Source of the DNA: Paenibacillus flagellatus
GTDB taxonomy: Bacteria > Bacillota > Bacilli > Paenibacillales > NBRC-103111
DNA: 64,000 nt
Direction: 5' to 3'
Assembly (NCBI RefSeq): GCF_003217775.1
Contig: NZ_QJVJ01000015.1
Location: 1-64,000 of the forward strand
Positions 40,821-49,544 of the stretch are shown piece after piece. The translations under genes and the position numbers were made by a program. Each line of letters opens with the position of its first letter. Within the stretch, counting starts at the first letter, position 1. The notes below the pieces were generated by a model that saw nothing but the letters and a program-made list of their open reading frames with translations, was not told the DNA's origin and ran no database searches.

Positions 40821-41240
40821 ATGAAGAAGATGAATTTGCGAGATATGTATCCTTTTTTCAGGTCGGATGTATGGGTTGATGTAGATGAAGAGGTTGCCGA
40901 TGAAATCCGTCGCTTTGACTTAAAAGAGAGCGCTTACAGACTGCGGACGTATCGTCATAGGGCCTATTATTCGCTGGATCGCAACGACGGGATTGAGCAG
41001 CATGTTTTATTTCTCTCGATTTCACCGGAGGAGGTTTACGAGCGCAAGCTTTCACGGCAGCAACTCTATGAAGCTATGTGTCAATTGCCGGTGAAATCAG
41101 CCAGACGGATTTATGCCCATTATTTTTTGGGTATGAGCAAAGTCGATATTGCCAGAGCCGAGCATGTCGATGAGCGGGCGGTTCGTAAATCGATCCAACG
41201 AGGCTTGAAAAAAATGGAATACTTGCTCAAAAACATGTAA
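40821..41240 (+). CDS. Sigma-70-like factor of a conjugative element
   Basis: The protein has 139 residues. Residues ~75-135 (YERKLSRQQLYEAMCQLPVK then SARRIYAHYFLGMSKVDIAR, AEHVDERAVRKSIQRGLKKM) form a sigma region-4 helix-turn-helix. The N-terminal part (DMYPFFRSDVWVDVDEEVAD) matches small sigma-like proteins coded in clostridial and bacillar ICEs, which lack a clear region 2. It probably drives or modulates element genes. RBS GGAGGGAC lies before the ATG. Confidence 0.82.
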   Translation: MKKMNLRDMYPFFRSDVWVDVDEEVADEIRRFDLKESAYRLRTYRHRAYYSLDRNDGIEQHVLFLSISPEEVYERKLSRQQLYEAMCQLPVKSARRIYAHYFLGMSKVDIARAEHVDERAVRKSIQRGLKKMEYLLKNM

Positions 41241-41358
41241 TCGATTCGTCGGAGGGTCCGATTTTCCTGCCAAAATGAACGGTTATATAGAGGACCATGT
41301 TCAGACAGCGGCTGGTTGCAACCAGCCGCTGAATTCTCCATGAAAGGGGTATGTGACG

Positions 41359-41766
41359 ATGCATCCGATTTGGTTTCGAGATGATGAACACGAGAGATTT
41401 TACGTTCAGATGTTGGATGCAGAGAAATGCAGCGATGGCTACCACCGGGCACTGTTCTATACATTGGGCATTTCCCGAGAAACCAGAAGTCATATCCGCG
41501 ATTTATATGATTTCTCTAATGGCGGCATTAAGCCCGAAGGTCTTTCGGCCCCATGGCAAACCGGCGGTACCATCCGAGTGTGTCGGCTCGCCTTTAATTT
41601 ATGGAACGGCTGGACCGAAGCAGGCGACGAACGTTACTCCACTCCCCACGAATTATTCGATTGCAGCTATGCCCCCTATTTTTTTGAAGCGATTCGTCTT
41701 CGTTACCCTGATTATTGCCAAAGTAACGAGAGAACGATCAAACGGCTGGCCGAACAAAACCGCTGA
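41359..41766 (+). CDS. DUF6075-like conjugative-element protein
   Basis: ATG 41359 follows GAAAGGGG; a GTG two codons earlier is also possible. The protein has 135 residues (MHPIWFRDDEHERFYVQMLD, then YHRALFYTLGISRETRSHIR and DLYDF). Conserved W, H and R positions in the first half and RVCRLAFNLWNGW in the second match the DUF6075 proteins found in ICEs of Firmicutes. Function is unknown. It lies between the sigma-like and NlpC/P60 genes on the same strand, spaced 119 bp from the former. Confidence 0.75.
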   Translation: MHPIWFRDDEHERFYVQMLDAEKCSDGYHRALFYTLGISRETRSHIRDLYDFSNGGIKPEGLSAPWQTGGTIRVCRLAFNLWNGWTEAGDERYSTPHELFDCSYAPYFFEAIRLRYPDYCQSNERTIKRLAEQNR

Positions 41767-41798
41767 ATGTCTGCCGACATTGGGAGTTGAATGGAACG

Positions 41799-43793
41799 AT
41801 GAAGGAGATTAAAACGAGGAATGTTGTGAAGGACATTAAACGTTTGGAAAGATTCCCAAACGTGTTGCATCGTGTAAAGCGTTCAAGCGCTCATGCCAAG
41901 CGGCAAGTTGATCATGACAAGACGACTTCCCAGTCTCCAGTTGAATTTGCTCAGCGCCATTCCGCAGCGGCTACGAAAAAAACAATACGTGCCCAAATGG
42001 GGATGAGTGTGCGTATCAACAAGAGATTGATCCGGCACATTCTAAAAAGGAAGCCGTTTCCAGACGGTGATTCTGTCACAAGTCAGAGTCCGATTGATGT
42101 TCATACGGAGTCATCGATTTCGCGTACACCGCGACTTGCCCGTAGGATACGTCTGCGAAAGCCGGTTGATGGAAAATACATCTTGTCTTCTGGCTCGCAT
42201 TCAGGAAAACAACGATTTATACGGAGCCGGGTCAATGCCCGGCTTCTGCATCGTTCTCGAACAGGCAGCTATCCTGACTGGATGCAAAAACGGGATATCG
42301 GCCCTCTAAAACCGGTCGGGAAGAAGGAATCATTCTCCGCCGCGGTATCTCATTCAGCAAATGGACGCGTGAAACCGTTAACCCGAGTCCCGTCTACTAT
42401 AATGAAACAATCAGGTCATACGATCAAACGGAAAGCGCGAAATTTCAAGACGTTAGCGCCATTTATAAAAAATGGGCATCGGCTAGATCACGCTAACGAT
42501 TATTCGGATGCTTCAACTGAAGGGAGAATGGATGCTGTCAAGGAAGCTCATCGGGCTGCGCATATGGCGATATCAGCTCGCCGGTCCATTCAAACCGCGC
42601 GTGCAGCCGCGAGATTGAATCGCCTTATCGTTAAATTGCTTGTAAGAGCCACTGCCTTGCTTGTCAAGGGATTGACGGCGCTTCTGGGATTCAGCGGTTC
42701 GGTAATTGTAGTTTTGTGCATTATCATGGCGGTAGCCGCTGTCATTTCCTCTCCGTTCGGTATCTTTGTGTCTGGTGAAAATACGGATGCCGATGTAAAG
42801 CCGCTTACCCGAATCGTTCAGGAAATAGACGATGAATTCGCCGCCCGAATTGCAGATATGCAGCGATCCGCTGGCCATGTAGACCGGGTGGAATATCATT
42901 ATCCCGGCAGCGCGGACAACACTAGAATTGATAACTGGATGGACATTATCGTCGTCTTTGCCGTGAAGACCGTCACAGATGCGGAAAACGGAATGGATGT
43001 GGCTACGCTTGATGCAACAAGAATCGGTATCATTCGATCGGTGTTTTGGGATATGAATTCGCTGGAATCTCGTGTTGAAACGATAGAACATAAGGAAACG
43101 GTTACGGTAGAACATGAGGACGGGAGCACCAGCGAAGAAACGATTACCCGATATGAGCGCATTTTGCATATTACCGTCACTAGCCAAACTGCGGAGCAAC
43201 AGGCAGATATATATCGCTTTACAAATGAACAGATGGAATTAATGAAGGAAATGCTGTCCGAGGAGTTCCGCCCGCTCATGTATGCAATACTTGGAAAAGG
43301 TGCGGATATTGGTTTGACGCCGGAGCAGCTTGATTTGGTTCAACAGCATTTGCCCAAAGGCGAACTGGGCAGTGAAGCCGTCAAATTGGCGCAGACTCGT
43401 CTAGGCGATCCTTACAGCCAACCGAAGGCCGGGCAGGGTAATTATACGGATTGCAGCTATCTCGTCCAATGGGTTTATCGTCAGCTAGGTATTAGCTTGC
43501 TGCGAACCGCAGCTGAGCAGGCCAGATTTTGCGTGGAGAATGGCCTTACAGTAGGCGCGGCCGACTTGGTTCCGGGTGACCTTGTGTTTTGGAGCTACGA
43601 GCGTAATGGTAGATTTATGGATATTACTCACGTTGGGATTTATGCGGGTGATGGCAAAGTTGTAGATGCTTCCTCAAGTCGCGGGCAGGTGGTGTTTCGG
43701 GACTTGTTTGATTCGGATAAGCAAGTGTTGTTTGGAAGGCCGAGTCTTTCTGATTCTTCGCAACAAAATTCCTCCCTGTCGGCAGAAAAATAG
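41799..43793 (+). CDS. NlpC/P60 cell-wall hydrolase of conjugation (CD1108-type)
   Basis: From ATG 41799 (GGGAG 13 bp upstream) the protein has 664 residues. The first ~265 are strongly basic and polar; a membrane helix follows near 292-320 (GSVIVVLCIIMAVAAVISS). The extracellular part includes a VirB1/CD1108-like linker with EEFRPLMYAILGKG. The NlpC/P60 domain at ~525-650 has catalytic Cys in YTDCSYLVQWVY (near residue 551) and His in DITHVGIYAGD (near 609). It should cut peptidoglycan stem peptides so that the transfer channel can pass. In typical ICEs this gene lies just after virB4; here it is 21 kb away. Confidence 0.88.
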   Translation: MKEIKTRNVVKDIKRLERFPNVLHRVKRSSAHAKRQVDHDKTTSQSPVEFAQRHSAAATKKTIRAQMGMSVRINKRLIRHILKRKPFPDGDSVTSQSPIDVHTESSISRTPRLARRIRLRKPVDGKYILSSGSHSGKQRFIRSRVNARLLHRSRTGSYPDWMQKRDIGPLKPVGKKESFSAAVSHSANGRVKPLTRVPSTIMKQSGHTIKRKARNFKTLAPFIKNGHRLDHANDYSDASTEGRMDAVKEAHRAAHMAISARRSIQTARAAARLNRLIVKLLVRATALLVKGLTALLGFSGSVIVVLCIIMAVAAVISSPFGIFVSGENTDADVKPLTRIVQEIDDEFAARIADMQRSAGHVDRVEYHYPGSADNTRIDNWMDIIVVFAVKTVTDAENGMDVATLDATRIGIIRSVFWDMNSLESRVETIEHKETVTVEHEDGSTSEETITRYERILHITVTSQTAEQQADIYRFTNEQMELMKEMLSEEFRPLMYAILGKGADIGLTPEQLDLVQQHLPKGELGSEAVKLAQTRLGDPYSQPKAGQGNYTDCSYLVQWVYRQLGISLLRTAAEQARFCVENGLTVGAADLVPGDLVFWSYERNGRFMDITHVGIYAGDGKVVDASSSRGQVVFRDLFDSDKQVLFGRPSLSDSSQQNSSLSAEK

Positions 43794-43943
43794 CGAAAGC
43801 AAGAACCAACTTTAAAAAAATGGTGCAACGGAGCGGATGTGACAAAATGGCCGGGTTACGAGTGAACGCTCATTTTTGTATTAATTTGGTTTATTTCCTG
43901 CATTCGGGTCTGCAACAAAATCAGTCCTATAGTCTATATATTT

Positions 43944-44215
43944 TCATTCCCTTACCATACCAGACGAAGCATGATGAAGATCGTGACAATGGAACATCCA
44001 GTTCCCTTCATTATCTGCTTCGAATGCAACAACGTACTCTTCCCCCGGCTTCAAATTCACCGTATCCTTAATAACGGAGGACCCTTCAAGCGGTTTCCCG
44101 TTTTTGTTTAGGCCTTGGAAGAAGTGCCCGTATAGGTGCATCGGATGGTCGTCGCTTATTGAGTTATTGACACGGTGAACTTTGACGGTATATCCTTATT
44201 TGATGTTTATCGGAA
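43944..44215 (-). pseudogene. C-terminal remnant of a multicopper oxidase
   Basis: Reading from about 44215 the minus strand encodes VPINIK, a stop, GYTVKVHRVNNSISDDHPMH, LYGHFFQGLNKNGKPLEGSS and then EGNWMFHCHDLHHASSGM. The last is the C-terminal copper motif HCHxxxH. The canonical HPMHLHGHFF has Y for the second H, and a stop lies upstream, so this is a dead 3' fragment. Copper oxidases often accompany metal-resistance loci. Confidence 0.7.
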
Positions 44216-44359
44216 CGGTATCCGCAGTAGTAGATGTCGTCTCTTATGTAGCAGTTTGATTGGATTTACGAAAAAAGTCATTTGTAATATGTATGCGGTG
44301 TGCCGAAGCCTTCTTCTCCTGTGTAATGACATGCGAGGCAATGGCGAGCTAACCGAATA

Positions 44360-44400
44360 AAAGCAGTCCTATCCAAACAACGATAGAACTGCTTTGCTTT
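44360..44400 (-). terminator. Terminator of the arsM operon
   Basis: On the minus strand AAAGCAGTTCTATC, loop GTTGTTTG, GATAGGACTGCTTT, then TATT. One mismatch in a 14-bp stem. The stem would also act on the plus strand. Confidence 0.8.
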
Positions 44401-44426
44401 ACTTATGATCTGCTGTGCCGATTGGG

Positions 44427-45221
44427 TTATGGTTTAACTCCTTTTATAACGGCAGAGGCAAGGTAATCTTCCACCTTCGACCCAGGAACCCAATCTTTAA
44501 TAAACGCCCTCGATTCCTCTTTCGGTTCGACCACCACATCCTTAAATCCACTTTGCGTTAGCATCGTTTTCAGCTCGTCAACGGACGAGGCCCCCGATAT
44601 GCACCCCGAATAAAAAACATCCAAGTCGTTTTTGATTTCCGCCGGAAGCTCTGCCGTCATCACGACATCGGAAACGGCCAGACGACCACCGGGGCGCAAA
44701 ACGCGGAACGCTTCATGAAACACTTGCTGTTTATCCGGAGAAAGATTGATGACGCAGTTGGAAATGATGACATCCATCGTTTGATCGGGAACAGGCAAAT
44801 GCTCGATTTCCCCTAGCCGAAAATCGGTGTTCGTGAATCCTCCTTTGACGGCGTTATTGCGGGCGCGACTTACCATTTCCGGCGTCATATCGACCCCAAT
44901 CACATGGCCGGTTTCCCCTACTTGTCGGGACGCCAAAAAACAATCGAAACCGCCGCCGCTGCCGAGGTCCAATACTACTTCTCCCGGTTTAAGCTCCGCG
45001 ATGGCTTGCGGATTGCCGCAACCAAGACCAAGGTTTGCACCGTCAGGAACAGCGGTTAATTCTTCGGATGAATAGCCCAACTGCGAAGAAACGTCATCGG
45101 CCGATCCGCGGCAGCTTGAAGCTGGCGAACAGCACGAACCCGACTCCACTTTTTGTAAGGCGATTTCTTTATACCGGCTGCGTACATTTTGGCGAATTTG
45201 ATCGTTCGTTATTTGATTCAT
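44427..45221 (-). CDS. arsM: Arsenite S-adenosylmethionine methyltransferase
   Basis: From ATG 45221 (RBS AAGGAGAG) the protein has 264 residues. The SAM site is VVLDLGSGGGFDCFLASRQ near 82-100, and VIISNCVINLSPDK follows. The three cysteines that bind As(III) are at about 68 (LGCGNP), 156 (SNCVIN) and 207 (SGCISG). An additional cysteine cluster lies at 30-37 (SCCSPASSC). ArsM methylates trivalent arsenic to volatile or less retained species. Length is normal and the frame intact. It lies in a minus-strand operon with the 59-residue protein and the flavin monooxygenase. Confidence 0.92.
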   Translation of the reverse strand: MNQITNDQIRQNVRSRYKEIALQKVESGSCCSPASSCRGSADDVSSQLGYSSEELTAVPDGANLGLGCGNPQAIAELKPGEVVLDLGSGGGFDCFLASRQVGETGHVIGVDMTPEMVSRARNNAVKGGFTNTDFRLGEIEHLPVPDQTMDVIISNCVINLSPDKQQVFHEAFRVLRPGGRLAVSDVVMTAELPAEIKNDLDVFYSGCISGASSVDELKTMLTQSGFKDVVVEPKEESRAFIKDWVPGSKVEDYLASAVIKGVKP

Positions 45222-45252
45222 GAATCTTCTCTCCTTCAACTTTTTTATCAAA

Positions 45253-45432
45253 TCAGCAGTAGCTAGGGGTGCAACAAGCTGCTGTGTTTGCAATCGTGAG
45301 TTGCCGTCTCCAAAGGAACCGGCTCGATAACTCCGTGGGATTTTGCCATTTCCAAGCTTCCCGTGCCGAGCGCTCTATTTCACGCTGCTCCTGTTTCATA
45401 AGGTATTCCGTGGCAAACCAATTCAAGTTCAT
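45253..45432 (-). CDS. 59-residue Cys-tailed protein of the ars operon
   Basis: ATG 45432 has GGAGGCAAG upstream. The product begins MNLNWFATEYLMKQEQREIE, continues as basic helical sequence (RSAREAWKWQ), and ends TAACCTPSYC. The CC-x3-C end (Cys53, 54, 59) resembles the cysteine tails of the MarR regulator (CCSTPSC) and the ArsM N-terminus (CCSPASSC) in the same locus. That suggests metalloid binding. I know no named family. It is 31 bp before arsM. Confidence 0.55.
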   Translation of the reverse strand: MNLNWFATEYLMKQEQREIERSAREAWKWQNPTELSSRFLWRRQLTIANTAACCTPSYC

Positions 45433-45460
45433 GGGAACTTGCCTCCCTACAAGTCATTTT

Positions 45461-46509
45461 TCACAAAACGTCGTAGTTTGCGAACAACGTATTTCGCGTC
45501 CCGCCCCACCCCCTTAATGTGGCGGAAGCAAAGGAACGCTGTCCTTCCAAGCCGACATAATACAGTCCCGGAACAGAAAGACTGATTTCGGCGGTCTGTA
45601 GCGGTTTCCCTTCGGCATCCAGCGCCCCGAGAGGGTGAAGGTAAGACAGATCGGGGCGATACCCGGTTGCAAAAATGACGGTTGCTACCGGTTCTTTCGT
45701 TCCGTCTGTCCAAACGACGCCATCGGAATAAAACGAGGTAAACATCGGCCGTTGGTCCGGCTTCCCAGCCTCTAGTCTTGCTCGGTAATCGTCCAAATCG
45801 GCAACGGAACTCGGACTTGGAGGCTTTTTGCCAAATCGCCAGAATGGAAAGGTATCTAAGCCGACAGCTCTGATCCAAAAATGAAGATCTATTCCCAATA
45901 CTTTTGTTTTCGTAAGCTGAACGGGCCGAAGAACGGCGAGCAATGTATGGCTGCTGTCGGCAAGCTCTATTGCAATTTGAACCGCAGAATTTCCGCGCCC
46001 GACGACGACCACTCGTTGCCCACGGTAACGATCCGGATTGCGGTACGCGGAAGAGTGAAGGACTTCTCCTTGAAAGACTTCCTTTCCGTTTATGTTCGGC
46101 GTATAGGGATTATGAAAGGAACCGGTCGCATTGATGATCGTTCTCGTCAGATGACGTCTCCTGCAGCCGTTCGGATCGAAAAGCAGTTGTCGGTTTTCTC
46201 CACGGCAACAACCTTCTGATTCGTCCGGATCGGCAAGTCAAAACGTTGGTCATACGCCTTTAGATACTGAATCACCTCGTTTCGCAACGGGTAATGGGTC
46301 GCAGCTCCGGGTATCTTCATGCCTGGCAATGAGGATAACCGAGCTGGCGAAAACAGCTTTAGACTATCGTAATAGTGTGGCCAAGAACCGGTTGCCTGTT
46401 CGCTTGCTTCCAGGATCACAAATTGCAGCCCATTCTTCTTCAAGTAATATCCGGAAGCAAGACCGGCTTGCCCACCCCCGATAACTATTCCATCGAAAAT
46501 CGCTGACAT
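45461..46509 (-). pseudogene. ArsO-like flavin monooxygenase, frameshifted
   Basis: The first part (46509-46147) starts MSAIFDGIVIGGGQAGLASG with the FAD GxGxxG motif and runs to AAGDVI, then TGA. A shift of one base continues TRTIINATGSFHNPYTPNIN and GKEVFQGEVLHSSAYRN, then the NADPH motif VVVVGRGNSAVQIAIELADS and FATGYRPD, ending at 45461. Flavin monooxygenases of this type are found in ars operons (arsO). The lesion is a single indel near 46140. If it is not an assembly error, the gene is dead. The front part retains its own RBS and operator. Confidence 0.8.
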
Positions 46510-46530
46510 TCCAAGTCCTCCTTAGAATAT

Positions 46531-46551
46531 TTGCAAAATGCAAGTATTATA
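46531..46551 (-). promoter_or_regulatory. Promoter and palindrome of the monooxygenase gene
   Basis: On the minus strand TATAAT (46551-46546) is followed closely by CTTGCATTTTGCAA (46544-46531), a palindrome TTGCA-nnn-TGCAA. A related TTGCAAGTTGCAAG is found before the MarR gene (47051-47064). A shared regulator site is inferred. Confidence 0.6.
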
Positions 46552-46560
46552 GGAAAAAGA

Positions 46561-47013
46561 TCACCCACAAGAAGGGGTGGAACAGCATTGGCCGGTTTTC
46601 GCCATCGCTTCGTTTAATAGCTTGATCGAGCGAATGACGGTATCTTTTTCAAAATCGTTCATGTGTGAGAAAATTTCGTTTAAATAGTCATTCATTTGCT
46701 GGTCAATCGACGCCGCAACATATTTTCCTTCTGTCGTTAAGGAAAGCAGCTTCACCCGCCGGTCATCGGGATCGGGCGTTTTCTTCACTAATTTCATCTT
46801 GATTAACGACTGGACTTGTCGGCTGAATGTCGTGATATCGGTCCCTAATGCCTCTGCTACTTGCTGGATGGAAGGCTTGTGTTGGCGATCAATTTCGTAA
46901 AGAATATGGCTTTGAATTAAGGAGATGTCGCAGCCACCGGCAGAACAGCAGTTTTTATTCAGAAAGCCAAAGCGACGAGTCATGATTTGAAATTGTTCAC
47001 GTACATTTTCCAC
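46561..47013 (-). CDS. MarR-family regulator with cysteine clusters at both ends
   Basis: The protein has 150 residues from a GTG at 47013 (RBS GAGGTGAGG). The winged helix reads PSIQQVAEALGTDITTFSRQ and VQSLIKMKLVKKTPDPDDRR with VKLLSLTTEGK, a standard MarR pattern. Unusual features are cysteine clusters at residues 22-28 (NCCSAGGC) and 143-149 (QCCSTPSC). MarR dimers bring N- and C-termini together, so the clusters could form a thiolate site for As(III). It is likely to control this locus through the TTGCAA palindromes at 46531-46544 and 47051-47064. Confidence 0.85.
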   Translation of the reverse strand: MENVREQFQIMTRRFGFLNKNCCSAGGCDISLIQSHILYEIDRQHKPSIQQVAEALGTDITTFSRQVQSLIKMKLVKKTPDPDDRRVKLLSLTTEGKYVAASIDQQMNDYLNEIFSHMNDFEKDTVIRSIKLLNEAMAKTGQCCSTPSCG

Positions 47014-47050
47014 GGCGCCTCACCTCATGAAACAGTTATACAACAAATGA

Positions 47051-47064
47051 TTGCAAGTTGCAAG
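47051..47064. promoter_or_regulatory. Palindromic operator between the MarR-type gene and arsR
   Basis: TTGCAAGTTGCAAG lies 38 bp upstream of the MarR start and resembles the palindrome at 46531-46544. Confidence 0.5.
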
Positions 47065-47206
47065 TGTTTAATTTATCTGCAATGCAAAAAACAGGAACTC
47101 GGTTCTTAGACAGGATTTTTAAAATTTCATTTTTCGTATTGACTTTTTCCCATACATAAATAACAATATGGTTATATGGTTTTGGTGTGGGGTGATTATC
47201 ACGACA

Positions 47207-47530
47207 ATGGAATTTGAAAAGATAGCAGATATTCTGAAAGCTCTTGCCGATCCGACAAGGCTGAAAATCCTTTCTTTGCTCCGTGTTCGCGATTGCTGTG
47301 TGTGTGAACTGGTTCCCATCTTTAACATTTCCCAGCCAGCCATATCCAAACATGTAAGCCGTCTAAAAACGGCGGAACTGGTCCGCGAAACGAGAAAGGG
47401 GCAATGGGTGTTTTACTCCATCAATGAGAAGCGGTTAGAGGAAATTGGTTATGCTCTGTTCCACTTGCCTGATCTATCCGAGGATCTGCGGGAATTGGAG
47501 CAACAAGGACTAACGGTTATTTGCGAGTAA
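47207..47530 (+). CDS. arsR: ArsR-family arsenite-responsive repressor
   Basis: From ATG 47207 (GGGGTG upstream; a GTG 18 bp earlier is possible) the protein has 107 residues. The metal-binding helix has CCVCEL (Cys30, 31, 33) instead of the classical ELCVCDL, and the recognition helix reads [20 protein letters not shown]. It would dissociate from its operator when As(III) or Sb(III) binds. It is the first gene of an arsR-acr3-arsC operon, divergent from the MarR gene. Confidence 0.92.
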   Translation: MEFEKIADILKALADPTRLKILSLLRVRDCCVCELVPIFNISQPAISKHVSRLKTAELVRETRKGQWVFYSINEKRLEEIGYALFHLPDLSEDLRELEQQGLTVICE

Positions 47531-47546
47531 AGGGGGTGTACAGCAA

Positions 47547-48601
47547 GTGTGTAAACAAGAGAAAAAGCGACTTTCATTTCTGGATCGCTATTTGACGTTA
47601 TGGATTTTTATTTCGATGGCGATAGGAATTGGCTTGGGCTACGTATTTCCCAACTTTGTTGCCGGTTGAATGAATTTCAAGTCGGAACCACATCGATACC
47701 GATTGCGTTTGGCCTTATTTTAATGATGTATCCGCCGCTGGCGAAGGTACGATACGAAGAAATCGGTCGTGTCTTCCGAAATGGCAAAGTGTTAACCATT
47801 TCATTGATTCAAAACTGGCTCATTGGCCCGATCTTAATGTTTTTCCTGGCTATTATTTTCCTCCAAGGCTATCCGGAATATATGGTCGGCCTGATTATGA
47901 TCGGTTTAGCTCGTTGTATTGCAATGGTCATCGTTTGGAACGATTTATGCAAAGGGGATGCTGAGTACGCGGCGGGACTCGTTGCTTTCAACTCGATCTT
48001 TCAAGTTTTGTTTTATTCCGTCTACACCTTTATCTTTGTTACGATTTTGCCGGGATGGTTCGGGGTGGAAGGTGTCGTTGTTGACATTACGATGGCCGAA
48101 GTTGCCAAGAGTGTGTTCATTTATCTAGGGATACCGTTTTTGACCGGAATGATTACTCGCTATTCTCTTGTAAAAGCAAAAGGACGGTCCTGGTACGAAA
48201 CGGTCTTTATTCCGAAAATCAGCCCCATTACGCTGATCGCGTTATTGTTTACGATCATCGTCATGTTCTCGCTGAAAGGCGAAATGATTATCCAATTGCC
48301 GTTCGATGTCGTGAGGATCGCGATTCCGCTATTGATTTACTTTGTCGTCATGTTCTTGATCTCGTTTTTCATGGGCAAAAAAGCAGGGGCTGGTTATCCG
48401 GTGACTTCTACACTGGCTTTTACCGCCTCGGGGAATAACTTCGAGCTGGCGATTGCCGTTGCCGTCGGGGTGTTTGGTATTCATTCCGGCTCAGCATTTG
48501 CGGCCGTCATCGGTCCTCTTGTGGAAGTCCCCGTGATGATTGCCTTAGTCAACGTCGCGCTCCGATTCCAGCGGAAGTATTTTTCAAAGCAAGCAGCTTA
48601 A
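47547..48601 (+). pseudogene. acr3: Acr3-type arsenite efflux pump, frameshifted
   Basis: The natural start is the GTG at 47547 (RBS AGGGGGTG), reading [20 protein letters not shown] and [20 protein letters not shown], then TGA. One T is missing in GGTTGAATG (47666-47674). The remaining frame continues [20 protein letters not shown] and on to 48601 with ten-helix Acr3 sequence, including [15 protein letters not shown] with the essential cysteine and [15 protein letters not shown]. If the missing base is real the pump is broken; an assembly error is equally likely. Acr3 exports arsenite using the membrane potential. Confidence 0.85.
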
Positions 48602-48621
48602 TATAAACAGGAGGACTCATC

Positions 48622-49050
48622 ATGTCAGAAAACAAAAAACTCGTTTATTTCCTTTGTACAGGAAACTCTTGCCGCAGCCAAATGGCGGATGGCTTTTTGA
48701 AGGCTCTCGGTACTGATCGCTACGAAGTAAAAAGCGCCGGGTTAGAGGCACATGGGCTGAATCCCCGTGCCGTCCAGGTGATGAAGGAAGCTGGCGTCGA
48801 TATTAGCAGCTATACATCTGATGTCATCGATCCGGAGATTTTGAATCTGGCAGACTATGTGATTACGTTATGTGGCCATGCAGACGAACATTGTCCGGTG
48901 ATTTCGAATAAAAACGTCGTGAAATGGCATTGGGGCTTCGATGATCCGGCCAAGGCGACCGGCACCGAGGAAGAAATCATGAGCCAATTTCGAGCGGTTC
49001 GGGATGCGATTAAGTCGCGTATCGAAAAGTTTCTAGCCGAAGGTCGGTAA
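48622..49050 (+). CDS. arsC: Thioredoxin-type arsenate reductase
   Basis: The protein has 142 residues. The phosphatase-like loop [15 protein letters not shown] has catalytic Cys12 and Arg18. Cys84 and Cys91 ([12 protein letters not shown]) are the redox pair. This is the LMW-PTPase-fold, thioredoxin-coupled ArsC of Gram-positive bacteria (three cysteines as in plasmid pI258 ArsC). It reduces arsenate to arsenite for export by Acr3. RBS AGGAGG, 21 bp after acr3. Confidence 0.93.
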   Translation: MSENKKLVYFLCTGNSCRSQMADGFLKALGTDRYEVKSAGLEAHGLNPRAVQVMKEAGVDISSYTSDVIDPEILNLADYVITLCGHADEHCPVISNKNVVKWHWGFDDPAKATGTEEEIMSQFRAVRDAIKSRIEKFLAEGR

Positions 49051-49544
49051 ATTTGAACGGGAATGTAAAGTTGTAGACTAAACATTGTCATTACTCCATG
49101 GGCAGGATTAAATGAGTAAAGAAAGAAATGTATCCTCACCCTTAAGCCCATTCTCGTCTACATGAGGAGTGGTTTAGGATGGATTGCTGTACATGTTAAA
49201 GCTTCTGCTTTAGAAACCATTCATCCCGACAACTCTTATTTATTTTGTTCGAACTCTGCTTACGCAACCGTATATTATAGTGGGAATCATTCGCAATCAT
49301 TTGCCGAGGATGACTTGAAAGTGGCTGTGTAACAAAAGAATCCGAGCATGGGCGTGTCTGTATGTTACTGTTTCAGTTGGACGAGAGAGCGCCTCGCAGT
49401 CGATCTCATTTTTGCTTAGATAAACGATAAGATTGTTAGAACACTTTTTTATTTATCCGCTCGACAATCATGGTAACGCTGAAGTGCAAGTTGCATAGCC
49501 ATTCACCTCATTTCGTCTTTAGGGCGATTTCAAATGAGATTAGG
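49051..49544. other. Intergenic stretch between arsC and sulP
   Basis: A possible small frame on the plus strand runs from ATG 49162 to 49332 (56 residues, MRSGLGWIAVHVKASALETI to AEDDLKVAV). It has coding-like composition but no recognised family or strong RBS. No other feature is seen. It may be a remnant of a lost gene. Confidence 0.3.

Noticed and set aside
40592..40879. A 95-codon plus-strand frame in the leader before the sigma-like gene
   Set aside because: It runs through hairpins and overlaps the sigma-like start; low-complexity end. More likely a leader RNA than a protein gene.
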